DNA of 64,000 nt from Stomorhina lunata (lineage: Eukaryota; Arthropoda; Insecta; Diptera; Rhiniidae), in the NCBI GenBank assembly GCA_933228675.1, contig OW121744.1, positions 20,139,111-20,203,110 of the forward strand, given 5' to 3'. A program made the position numbers and the translations under genes. Numbering within the stretch: position 1 is the stretch's first letter; every line of letters begins with the position of its first letter. The notes beneath the pieces were generated by a model. It had not been told where the DNA came from. It ran no database searches and saw nothing but the letters and a program-made list of their open reading frames with translations. Shown here piece by piece: positions 1 to 10,980 of the stretch.

Positions 1-890
1 AATATCGAAAAATTTTCTATAGAAAATTTTTAATATCGAAAAATTTTCTATAGAAAATTTTAATATCGAAAAACTTTCTATAGAAAATTTTTAATATCGA
101 AAAATTTTCTATAGAAAATTTTTAATATCGAAAAATTTTCTATAGGAAATTTTTAATATCGAAAAATTTTCTATAGGAAATTTTTAATATCGAAAAATTT
201 TCTATAGAAAATTTTTAATATCGAAAAATTTTCTATAGAAAATTTTTAATATCGAAAAATTTTCTTTAGAAAATTTTTAATATCGAAAAATTTTGTTTAG
301 AAAATTTTTAATATCGCAAAATTTTCTTTAGAAAATTTTTAATATCGAAAAATTTTCTTTAGAAAATTTTTAATATCGAAAAATGGAAAATTTTTAATAT
401 CGAAAAATTTTCTATAGAAAATTTTTAATATCGAAAAATAGAAAATTTTTAATATCGAAAAATTTTCTATAGAAAATTTTTAATATCGAAAAATAGAAAA
501 TTTTTAATATCGAAAAATTTTCTATAGAAAATTTTTAATATCGAAAAATAGAAAATTTTTAATATCGAAAAATTTTCTATAAAAAATTTTTAATATCGAA
601 AAATTTTCTATAGAAAATTTTTAATATCGAAAAATTTTCTATAGAAAATTTTTAATATCGAAAAATTTTCTATAGAAAATTTTTAATATCGAAAATTTTC
701 TATAAAAAATTTTTTAAAATATTGAAAAATTTTTTTTAGCATAATTAATGTCGAAAAATTTTCTTTAAAAAAATTTTCCGTAGAAAAATGTTAATATCAA
801 AAATTTTCTTTAGAAAATTTAAAAAATATTAAAAAAAATTTAATTGAAAAATTTTCTATGGAAAAATTTTGTATTCAAAAATTGTCTATA
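1..890. repeat. Tandem array, ~31-bp monomer, palindromic core plus AATATCG spacer
   Basis: Head-to-tail copies of a 31-bp unit made of AATATCGAAAAA, the core TTTTCTATAGAAAA and a T-run. Copies from 1 to about 710 are nearly identical apart from truncated units around 380-560 that lack the TTTTCTAT half. From 710 to 890 the copies decay. The array is cut by the left window edge, so its true length is unknown. It ends about 290 bp before the first ACE start codon. Confidence 0.95.
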
Positions 891-1178
891 AAAAGAAAAA
901 GGATGGATTCCTTGTAGCTCTAAAATATCTGCATATAAACAATTGAAAATTTTTAATTATTTTAAGATATGACACTTTTAATCATATCACTCATATTTAT
1001 TTTCTCATAATTCTTAGGCATCAATGCTGGTCTCATTGGAAAGGTCTTTTCAAAGGTTATCTCATTATGTTTGAACTAAAAAACTTTAATAATATTAAAT
1101 AAATTGAAAATAAGTAGAAAAACAAAAGTTTTAGTTATTGTTTGAACAGCGACAGAGAAACACGGATTAAAATAGAAA
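891..1178 (+). promoter_or_regulatory. Non-repetitive upstream region and 5' UTR of ACE-like gene 1
   Basis: This is the only non-satellite DNA upstream of the first ACE-like start codon, so the promoter and 5' UTR should lie here. I see no convincing TATA box or initiator and cannot place the transcription start. The sequence before the ATG (AAAATAGAAAATG) is A-rich, as is common for fly start sites. Confidence 0.4.
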
Positions 1179-4100
1179 ATGTTGCACATTTTGAAGGTAA
1201 GATATTGAAATCTTCTGCATAAGATTCTCAATATATTTGATTTATTTGTTGTTAAAAAAAGTAATTCATTGAGAATTAATTAGAATTCTAGAGCAATACA
1301 TTCACTATAAAAGTCTTAAAATGATTTTAAATTCCCAAAATAAAAATTTTTTAATAAAAAACTTGCACTGAACTCGTTTTTATTAGATAAATATTAGTTT
1401 TATTTTTGTTGGTATTTCTTTAATAACTGTTTTGTTTAAAATTAAAAATAGTCAGCCAAACGAAGTGGTTTTTAAAAAAAATAAAAACTTAAGTGTTTAT
1501 GTGCATTTTGGATCAGCATTAACCGGACTTTAAACAAATAACCAATAATTTCAATTTTTTTTCATATCCAATTTCAGCTAATGCTCCTCTTCACGGGGTT
1601 CATAGCTCAAGGTCAAGCCCAAAGTTTCTATAATCACACCAGACCCGTCTATCTAAATGAACTGGGTGCCCAGCAGCTAATGGAGGAAGTAAATGATATG
1701 TATTGGAAGTCTGCCACGGCATATCGTAAATTTGCCGATGATACATTTTCCCCGGATATATTAATGCGTGAAAAGTTACGCCCCTACTATGAGACCATGC
1801 AAAAGTTCAATTGGCAAGAATTTGAAAATCCCCTCTTGCGAAGACAATTTGAGGTCATATTAAGAGGATCTAAGTATCCTCCTCTCAACTATGATTTCAA
1901 AAAGGCCACTCATACCCTGAAGAATATGTCTCGCAAGAAATATGTCTGCGATAAGAACAAACCGCGCAAGTGCCAAATGGCTTTCATACATCAAATCAAA
2001 AGTATTTTCACCAATAGCGATAATTTGGAGGATATTAAATGGTATTGGCAAGAATGGCGCAATAAAATGCCTCAAGATGTCAAGGATGCCTTTCACTATT
2101 ATATTGAATACTATCAAAATATGTCCACACCAGAAATGCCTGCCTCGGCTATATGGTATGATCAGTATGATGATCCGAAGTTTATAGATAAATTGGAGAA
2201 ACTAATGGATACTATATTGCCATTCTATCGTGAGTTACATGCTCATTTGCGTCATGTTTTGAAAGTGCGCTATGGTGATGAGGTAGTGCCGCAAAGTGGT
2301 CTTATACCACATCATCTAATGGAGCAGGCCATGTACCAGGCCTGGAAAAAGGATTCGGTGTTGCGCAATCCCTTTCCCCAAAGAAAACTACCCAATTTAC
2401 AGAGTGAAATCGATGGGGCAGGCTATGGTTCCCACGACTTTGTCAATATGAGTGCCAAATATTTTGGCACCTTGGGCTTTGAAAACTTAACCGAGTAAGA
2501 TTTTGTATATTTATTTAAAATTGTTTGTTTGAATCAAAAAATTTTTCTTTTATAGGGAATTTATGCACACACATTTCATTGAAATGGAACCCGGTGAAGG
2601 TGGTCCCGACTGCAAGTCCCGCATTTTTACCTATGGCGAAATTGAGCTTAACTACTGCCCCAAGGTTTACTATAAGAAACTTTTGCAGACCCATGGAGAT
2701 ATCACTCATATCGAATATGGCTTAAAGAAGAATAATTTGCGTGTCGGTTTGAATCAAGAAGCTTGTCCTGGTTTCGGTAATGCTTTGGGTGAGGCCATTA
2801 TCTTGTCGGTGTCAACACCTCAACATTTGCAAGAGTGTTTGCATTTATTAAAAGATTACGAATACGATGACATTCTGAACTTAAATAGACTGTATCGTTT
2901 GGTGAGTGTTGTACTTATATTATAGAATTATCTCTTTTTTATTAAGCGATAATTTTCTCTCTCTCTCTCTCTCTCTCTCTTTGTTTCTCATTTTTATTAA
3001 TTACTTATTATTTGCTCTCCCAAGGCCGTTCATTCAGTGCTGTCCATACCCACTTACTTTGTGCATGAAAAACTATGGGTAGATATTATTGACAAAAAGG
3101 TTAAGCCCGAGAACTATAATTGCCATTATTGGAATCTTATGGAAAAATATATGGGTGTCCAAAGACCCGCTGAAACCAATGCTGATGCTTATGATATGCC
3201 CTATAAATTTTACGAGGGTATTGTAGATCAGTCCAGAAGTACTAAGTGAGTATATGATATACACACATATTTAACATTCTAATTTTCATATGGAAAAATT
3301 CATTATAGAAAAATTTTGATATCGAAAAATTTTCTATAGAAAAATGTTGATATCGAAAAATTTTCTATAGAAAAATTTTAATATCGAAAAATTTTGCTAT
3401 CGAAAAATTTTCTGTAGAAAAATTTTGATATTGAAAAATTTTCTATAGAAAAATTTTGATATCGAAAAATTTTCTACAGAAAAATTTTGATATCGAAAAA
3501 TTTTCTATAGAAAAATTTTAATATCGAAAAATTTTTATGTCGAAAAATTTTTGTTTTGAAAAATTTTCTATAGAAAAATTTTTATATCGAAAAATTTTTA
3601 TATTGAAAAATTTTCTATAGAAAAATTTTAATATCGAAAAGTTTTTTATAGGAAAATTTTTATACCGAATAATTTTCTATAGGATGTCTATGATAATGTC
3701 GAATAATTTTCTGTGGAAAAATTTTAATATTGAAAATTTTTCTATAGAAAAATTTTTATATCAAAAGATTTTCTATAGAAAAATTTTTTTATCGCAAAAT
3801 TTTCTTTAGAAAAATTTTTATATCGCAAAACTTTCTATAGAAAAATTTTTATTTCAAAAAATTTTTTATAAAAAAATATTTTAATCGAAAAATTTTCTTT
3901 AGAACATTTAACGATATAAAAGTTTTTCTTTAGGAAATTTTTTCTATAGAAAATTTTCCATATCGAAAAATTTCCCACAGAAAAATTTTCAAATCAAAAA
4001 TTTTTTTTTAGAAAAATTTTAGTATGTTCTATATAAAATCTAATATGTTCTATATAAAAATTTAAATATTGAAATATTTCCTTCAAAAAACTTGTTATAG

Positions 4101-7100
4101 AAAAAATTTCATATCGAAAATTTTTTTATAGGAAAGTTTTAATATTAACAAATTTTCTATAAAAACATCAGTCCTATCAGTTTTCTATCTAAAAATTTTA
4201 ATATCGAAAAAAAAATTCTATAGAAAAATTTGAATATCAAATAATTTTCTATAGAAAAATTTTATGTATCAAAAAATTTTCTACAGGAACAATTTTCTAT
4301 AGAAAAATTTTCATATCAACAAATTTTTTATAGAATGTTAAAGCAAGAATGTGGGAAGTGAAGGAAGATGAAAACTGAAAATTGTTTCTGTTTTGTTCAG
4401 TCGATGATCTACACTTTTACTTATGGTTTATGAACATAATTCTGAAAGGTTTTGTTTGTAAAATAAGTAATAATGCGAGGTTTTCGATCTGTCTAAATTG
4501 GGGATAATCCTCCTGAAGAGGCGGCGTAACCAACCATCGAAACGCGTCGAGGAATTTTGGTGACAGTAATAGATTTGGGGTCAAATGCGAATAGTCATTC
4601 TTTTTGAAGAAAAATTTTCATATTGAAAATTTATATTGAAAAATTTTATTAGAAAATTTTTAATATTGAAAACTTTTCTCTTGAAAAATTTTAATATCGA
4701 AAATCTTTTATAAAAAAATTAAAATATCGAAAAATTTTCTGTAGAAAATTTTCTATAACAAGTTTTAATATCAAACAAATTTTCATATAAAAATATTAAT
4801 TTCGAAAAATTTTTTAACACAAAATTTTAATATCGAAAAATTTTCTATGGAAAATTTTTATATCGAACAATTTTTTAAAGAAAAATTTTAATATCGAAAA
4901 ATTTTGATATTGAAAAATTTTCCATAGGAAAATTTTGATATCGAAAAATTTTCTATAAAAAAATTTTAATATTGAAAATTTTTCTATATGATTTTTTTTT
5001 ACTATCGAAAAATTTTTTACATAAAAGTTTAAATATCGAAAAATTTTCAGCAGAAAAATTTTCTATAAGAAAATTTTAATATCAAAAAATTTTCTATAGA
5101 AAAAGTTTCATATCAAAAAATTTTTTTTACAAAAATGTTCATATCGAAAAATTTTCTGTAGAAACATTTTTATATCGAAAATTTTTTTTATAGAAAAATT
5201 TTTTTATTGAAAAATTTAAACAAAAATCATTTGGAAAAATTTTCTAAGAAATTTTTAAAATCGAAAAATTTTCTATTGAAAAATTTTAATATCGAAAAGT
5301 TTTGTATAGAAAAATTTTAATATCGAAAATATTTTATAAAAAAAAAAATTTTTAAATATCGAAAAATTTTGTATAGAAAAATTCTCTATAACAAGTTTTA
5401 ACATCAAAAAAAATTTTATAAAAAAATTTGAATTTCGAAAAATTTTTTATAACAAAATATTAATTTCGAAAAATTTTCTATAGAAAATTTTTTTTTTTTT
5501 TTTTTTGGAAAAATTTTAATATCGAAAAATTTTTTATGGATAAATTTTAATATCGAAAAATTTTTTATGGATAAATTTTAATATCGAAAAATTTTGATAC
5601 CGAAAAATTTTCTTTAGAAAAATTTTGATATCTAAAAATTTTCGATAGGAAAATTTTAATATCGAAAATATTTCTAAAGGAAATTTTTAATATCGAAAAA
5701 TTTTTTATAAGAAAGTTTTACTATCGAAACATTTTTAACATAAAAGTTTAAATATTGGAAAATTTTTTATAGAAACATTTTAATGTCGAAAAATTTTTAT
5801 GTCGAAAAATTTTCTATAGGAAAATTTTTATATTATTATTATTTTTATATTTTCCATAAAAAAAATTTCATATCAAACAATTTTCTTTGCAAAAATTTTC
5901 ATATCAAAAAATTTTCAATACAAAAATTTTCTATAGAAAACTTTTTATATCGAAAAATTTTCTGTAGAAAAATTTTCTACAGAAAAATGTTCATATCAAA
6001 AAATTTTCTTTAGAGAAATTTTCATATCAAAAATTTTTATAGAAAAATTTTCATATCGAAAAAATTTCTATAGAAAAATTTTCTTACCAATACCAATTAT
6101 ATCGAGAATTTTTCTATAGAAAAATTTTCATATCAAAAAATTTTCTATAGTAAAATTTTCATATCAAAAAATTTTCTATAGATAAATTTTCATATCAAAA
6201 TATTTTCTATAGAAAAATTTTCATATCGAAAAATTTTCTATAGAAAAATTTTCATATCAAAAAATTTTCTATAGAAAAATTTTTATATCAAAAAATTTTC
6301 TATAGATAAATTTTCATATCAAAAAATTTTCTATAGAAAAATTTTCATAGCAAAAAATTTTCTATAGAAAAATTTTTATATCTAAAAATTTTCTATAGAC
6401 AAATTTTCATATCGAAAAATTTTCTACAGAAAAATTTTCATATCGAAAAAATTTCTATAAAAAAATTTTATATCGAGAATTTTTCTATTATAAAATTTTA
6501 ATATCAATTTTCTATTGAAAAATGTTCATATCAATTTTCTGTAGACAAATTTTCATATCGAGAAATTTTCCATACAAAAATTTTCATATCGGATAATTTT
6601 CTATACAAAAATTTTCAAATCGAAAAATTTTCTATAGAAAAATTTTCATATCGAAAAAAATACAAAATCGTCTATGAACAGTCTTTAGGCAAGATCGTCT
6701 GTAATCCGTGTGTATGGATTACACGATCGTCTACAGATTTGATTGACTAGTACCCAACCTAAAATGCTAATAGTCACATTTTTTTCTTTAACATTTAACT
6801 TTAACATTTTTTTTTTTAACATTTCAGAAAACTTTTCGGTGAATTTCTGGGGTATCAAATCTTTAGAGGAGTCTGCTTAAAGATCGGCGAATATCAGAGG
6901 GGTAATGCCTATAAGACCCTACACAACTGCGATTTTGATAATAGTAAACATACGGGCCTTTTATTCAAGTGAGTAGACAAACGTTTCTAAAAACTTTAAA
7001 AATTTTTAAAAACTTTCTTTTAACAACTCTAGGCAAATGATGCATGCCGGTTCCACTAAGCCTTGGTATGAAATTATACAGGATCTTGACATTAGCAAAA

Positions 7101-7310
7101 GGAATCTTACAGCTTCCGCCTTTTTGGAGTATTTTGAACCCCTGCACACTTGGATTGGAGAAGATAATTTAGAGAAAAATTTAGAAGTTGGCTGGATGTT
7201 AAGAAATCGTAAGTTGTTGAAGTGAATATGGATTACAAACGAATAAAAATTGGATTTTTTTTAAATTTACAGAATGTGGCGACTTAAACACTAGAACAGC
7301 AGGGGACTAA
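1179..7310 (+). CDS. Catalytically dead ACE-like secreted protein 1 (Ance family, peptidase M2 fold)
   Basis: Seven exons: 1179-1196, 1578-2494, 2556-2901, 3025-3245, 6828-6968, 7033-7208, 7273-7310. Joined they give 1857 nt, one open frame of 618 aa, close to the usual length of single-domain insect ACE. All introns are GT-AG. Residues 1 to about 20 are a signal peptide (MLHILK from exon 1, then LMLLFTGFIAQGQA). No C-terminal membrane anchor is seen, so the product is probably secreted. The M2 fold is clear from IWYDQYDD, SVSTPQHL and NPGF-like CPGFG. The three ACE disulphide pairs are kept (for example C130 with the Cys eight residues on). The zinc site HEMGH is replaced by GDITH (residues 359-363), the third zinc ligand Glu by N387, and the PYIRY residues by STKK. 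ACE peptidyl-dipeptidase activity is therefore very unlikely. Several Drosophila Ance paralogues (Ance-2 to -5) are also known to lack active-site residues; which is the orthologue cannot be settled here. Intron 4 is 3.6 kb and mostly satellite. Confidence 0.93.
2956..2981. repeat. (TC)n microsatellite in intron 3 of ACE-like gene 1
   Basis: About 13 uninterrupted TC dinucleotides form the pyrimidine-rich stretch in the 123-bp intron 2902-3024, about 45 bases before the acceptor CAAG|GCC. It may act as an extended polypyrimidine tract. Confidence 0.9.
3285..6660. repeat. Diverged ~31-bp satellite filling intron 4 of ACE-like gene 1
   Basis: Degenerate copies of a roughly 31-bp unit with ATATCGAAAAA and TTTTCTATAGAAAA, related to the array at 1-890 but with spacers TTGATATCG, TTCATATCA and TTAATATCG in different parts. 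Between about 4335 and 4605 the array is broken by unrelated sequence that includes a dispersed GAAACGCG motif. A cleaner sub-block at 6110-6420 carries the TTCATATCAAAA spacer. Monomers differ from each other much more than in the arrays of the second ACE gene, which suggests an older array. Confidence 0.9.
4509..4552 (+). repeat. Dispersed motif copy (CTGAAGA...GAAACGCGTCGAG)
   Basis: A 44-bp segment, CCTCCTGAAGAGGCGGCGTA then ACCAACCATCGAAACGCG, inside a 270-bp non-satellite island in intron 4. Related copies lie in the opposite orientation at 7691-7734 and 37121-37163. The family looks like a conserved piece of a dispersed repeat, but its parent element was not recognised. Confidence 0.6.
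6688..6736. other. Short imperfect hairpin near the end of intron 4
   Basis: GATCGTCTGTAATCC and GGATTACACGATCGTC are inverted around an 8-base loop (GTGTGTAT), just after the satellite ends and about 90 bases before the exon 5 acceptor. It may be a remnant of a short inverted-repeat element. No function is claimed. Confidence 0.5.
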
Positions 7311-7394
7311 CGCGGAAAATAAAATAGAATTTTATAAAAATTGTTTTAATTAGTAAATGCTCATGATGTAAAGTTTTAAATAATTGTAAAATAC

Positions 7395-7400
7395 AATAAA
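7395..7400 (+). promoter_or_regulatory. Probable polyadenylation signal of ACE-like gene 1
   Basis: AATAAA lies 85 bases after the stop codon (TAA 7308-7310). A second AATAAA at 7318-7323 is only 8 bases after the stop and would leave almost no 3' UTR, so the later one is preferred. Confidence 0.6.
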
Positions 7401-7549
7401 ACATCGTTAAAATTTCGATTATAACATACAATTTTGTTTTAGAATTCGTGATAATTTTTTTTTTTTTAATTTTCTGTGAAATGGAACTAAGGTACTTGCG
7501 TGTACTAGATTTAAGATACAATTCAATGCAAGGTTCTCAAGATCTTTAA

Positions 7550-9900
7550 TATGCAAAAATTTCTCCTTCGAAAATATTTCCATAGAAAATTTTCCTTTAC
7601 AAAATTTTTGTATAGAAATTTTCAAAAAGAAAAAACACAGACAATTTATTGATAAAAATCCAAAAAATGTTTGCGGAGAAACCAAAATTTCTCGACGCGC
7701 TTCGATGGTTATTTAGGCCATCTCTTCAGGAGGAGTATATAGACAATTTTTCGCTTAAAAATTTTTCTATAAAAAATTTTTCTTAAAAACTTTTTTGTAC
7801 AGAAAATTTTTCGTTAAAAATTTTTCGTTAAAAATTTTTCTATAGAAAATTTTTCGTTATAAATTTTCCTTTAGAAAATTTTTCGTTAAAAAATTTTTCT
7901 ATAGAAGATTTTTGTTAAAAAATGTTTCTATAGAAAATTTTTGTTAAAACATTTTTCTATAGAAAATTTTTTGTTAAAAAATTTTTCTATAGGAAATTTT
8001 TCGTTAAAAAATGTTTCTATAGAAAATTTTTCATTAAAAAATTTTTCCATAGAAAATTTTTTATTAAAGAATTTTTCTATAAAAAAATTTTTCTATAGAA
8101 AATTTTTGTAAAGAAAATTTTTCTATAGAAAATTTTTGTAAAGAAAATTTTTCTGTAGAAAACTTTTGTAAAGAAAATTTTTCGTTAAAAAATTTTTCGT
8201 TAAAAAAATTTTTCGTTCAAAAAATTTTTCTATCGAAAATTTTTGTAAAGAAAATTTTTCTATAGAAAATTTTTGTAACGAAAATTTTTCTGTAGAAAAC
8301 TTTTGTAAAGAAAATTTTTCGTTAAAAAATTTTTCGTTAAAAAATTTTTCTATAGAAAATTTTTCGTTAAAAAATTTTTCTATAGAAAATTTTTCGTTAA
8401 ACAAATTTTTCTATAGAAAATTTTTTGTTAAACAAATTTTTCTATAGAAAAATTTTCGTTAAAAAAAATTTTCTATAGAAAATTTTTGTAAATAAAATTT
8501 TTGTAAAGAAAATTTTTCATTTAAAAAATTTTTCATTCAAAAAATTTTTCTATAGAAAATTTTTCGTTAAAAAAATTTTTCAAAGAAAATTTTTTGTTAA
8601 AAAAATTTTTCCATAGAAAATTTTTCCTTAAAAAAATTTTTCCATAGAAAATTTTTCCTTAAAAAAATTTTTCCATAGAAAATTTGTCCTTAAAAAATGT
8701 TTCTATAGAAAATGTTTTCTTAAAAAAATTTTTGGTTAAAAAAATCTTTCTATAGAAAATTTTCTATCGAAAAATTTTTTTGATAAAAACTTTCGAAAAA
8801 TTTTTCTGATAAAAACTTTAGAAAATTTTCTCTGATAAAAAATATTTTTTTAAAACTAAATTGTTGAGAAATTTTTTAACGAAAAATTTTCTATAGAGAA
8901 ATTTTTTTAACGAAAAATTTCCTATAGAAAAATTTTTTAACGAACAATTTTCTATAAAAAAATTTTTTAACGAAAAATTTTTTATTGAAACAATTGTTTA
9001 ACAAAAATTTTCAATAGGAAATTTTTAACAAACATTTTATATAGAAAATTTGTTTAACAAAAAAATTTTCTATTTTTTTAAGGAAAAATCTTTTAACGAA
9101 AAATTTTCTATAGAAACATTTTTTTGATAGAAAAATTTTCGATTGAAAAATTTTCGATAGAAAAATTTTTTAACGAAAAATTTTTTCTTAAAAAAATTTT
9201 CTATAGAAAAATTTTTTATAGAAAAATTTTTTAACAAAAAATTTTTTTAAGGAATTTTTCATTAAAAAAATTTTTCTACAGAATAGTTTTTTTTACGAAA
9301 AATTTTCTATAGAAGAATTTTTTTACTAATATTCCTATAAAAAAATTTTTTTAACGAAACATTTTCTATAATAAAGTTATTTTAATTAATAACTTTTTAT
9401 GCAAAAGGTTTTTTTTAACGAAAACTGTTTTAAAAGAAAAATTCATCTATAGAAAATTTTTAGTTAAAAAACTTTTTCTATAGAAAATTTTTGGTAAAAA
9501 AAGTTTTCATTATAAAATTTTTGGTTAGACAATTTCTCGTTAAAAATTTTTTTTTTAGAAAATTTTTCGTTAAAAAATTTTTCTATTGAAATTTTTTCGT
9601 TAGAAAATTTTTCTATTGAATTTTTTTTTTAAATCTATAGATCTTGTTTTAGACCGGCCTAAGGAAAAATTTAAAATTTTTCTTTAGACAATTTTTCGTT
9701 AAAAAAATGTTTCTTTAGAAAATTTTTCGTTAAAAAAAAATTAAAGGAAATTTTTCGTTAAAAAATTTTTCTATTGAAATTTTTTCGTTAAAAACTTTTT
9801 CTATTGATTTTTTTTTAATCAATACATCTTGTTTTAGACCGCCCTAAGGAAAATTTTAAAATTTTTTCTATTGAAAATTTTTGAAAAAAATTTGCTTGTC
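7550..9900. repeat. Diverged ~30-bp satellite between the two ACE genes (TTCGTTAAA spacer)
   Basis: The core TTTTTCTATAGAAAATTTTT alternates with spacers CGTTAAAAAA and TGTAAAG. The array is irregular, with many one- or two-base length changes in the A and T runs. Near its right end a segment of about 190 bp containing ATCTTGTTTTAGACCG is duplicated (about 9630-9655 and 9825-9848). A non-satellite break at 7640-7740 holds a dispersed GAAACGCG-type motif. Confidence 0.9.
7691..7734 (-). repeat. Dispersed motif copy, inverted relative to 4509-4552
   Basis: Read on the minus strand it gives TCCTCCTGAAGAGATGGCCT then AAATAACCATCGAAGCGC, a close match to the copy at 4509-4552. Confidence 0.6.
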
Positions 9901-10541
9901 TGTAAAATATTTCTCTCTTATACTTTGTATAAGAGTTTTTCTTTTATAAGCTAAAATCAAAAATATAATTCCCCAGAGTAAAGAATTTAATTCTTGTTCT
10001 TCAAACCAAGATAAGCCCTGCTGCTGTGTTTCATAAACATTTAAGTCAGTTCCGAGATTAAATTCTATTTTTTTTTTTTTTTGAAAAAGCAAAAAATTCC
10101 AATTCAAACTTAGTCTTGCGTGAGATGTTGATCGTTAAACATTCAAATAGAAAAACATTCGTATACAAATGAAACAAACAAGAAAAAACGTTTTGTTAGT
10201 GAAAGGATAAAAGTGCCTTTGCCATGAGCTTTTGGCGAAAATCCTCTAAAACTCATAAAAAAAAATCATTAAATTGTGAAAAGTTGTGTTTAAAAAACTA
10301 TTTATTGGAATGATGTAAGAAGAGGCCACAACTTAATTTTTGTGTTGAAAAAAAAAAAAACAAAAATGTTAAACTGTTGAAATACCAGAGAAATACATTT
10401 TGATTCGGATATTTAAAACGTATAAATATATGTACATATATTTACGTCATATTATTCGGGATCAAGGTCATTTGTTTAAATTTTGCTTTTTGTTTGTATT
10501 CAAAAAATTTCAAAGAGCTTTAAAAAAAACTATTACACTGA
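9901..10541. other. AT-rich spacer with no recognised feature
   Basis: Non-satellite DNA between two arrays. It has A-runs and short chance open frames only. No gene, RNA gene or transposon end was recognised. Confidence 0.5.
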
Positions 10542-10980
10542 ATAACAAATTTTGTATATATCAAGAAAAGTTGACGACACTTCAAGTTTTCTATAGAAAA
10601 GTTGGCGACAGTTCAAGTTTTCTATAAAAAAAATTGGCTACAGTTCAAGTTTTCTATTGAAAAGTTGGCTACAGTTCAAGTTTTACATTGAAAAGTTTTC
10701 GATAGTTCAAGTTTTTATAGAATGAACTTTTCTATAGAAAACATGAACTTTTCTATGGAAAACATGAACATGGATAACAAATTTTGTATATATCAAGAAA
10801 AGTTGACGACACTTCAAGTTTTCTATAGAAAAGTTGGCGACAGTTCAAGTTTTCTATAAAAAAAATTGGCTACAGTTCAAGTTTTCTATTGAAAAGTTGG
10901 CTACAGTTCAAGTTTTACATTGAAAAGTTTTCGATAGTTCAAGTTTTATATTGAAAAGTTTTCGATAGTTCAAGTTTTTA
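10542..10980. repeat. Direct duplication of ~232 bp at the left edge of the 21-bp array
   Basis: The segment beginning ATAACAAATTTTGTATATAT at 10542 is repeated starting at 10774, 232 bases later. Both copies hold degenerate units of the type AGTT(G/T)...CAGTTCAAG around TTTTCTATAGAAAA, and the first copy ends with two or three true 21-bp monomers (10722-10770). The second copy has one extra degenerate unit and then passes into the main array. Confidence 0.85.

Noticed and set aside
1179..7310. Active zinc peptidase
   Set aside because: HEXXH is GDITH, and the third ligand and the Tyr residues are replaced. Activity would need a different mechanism.
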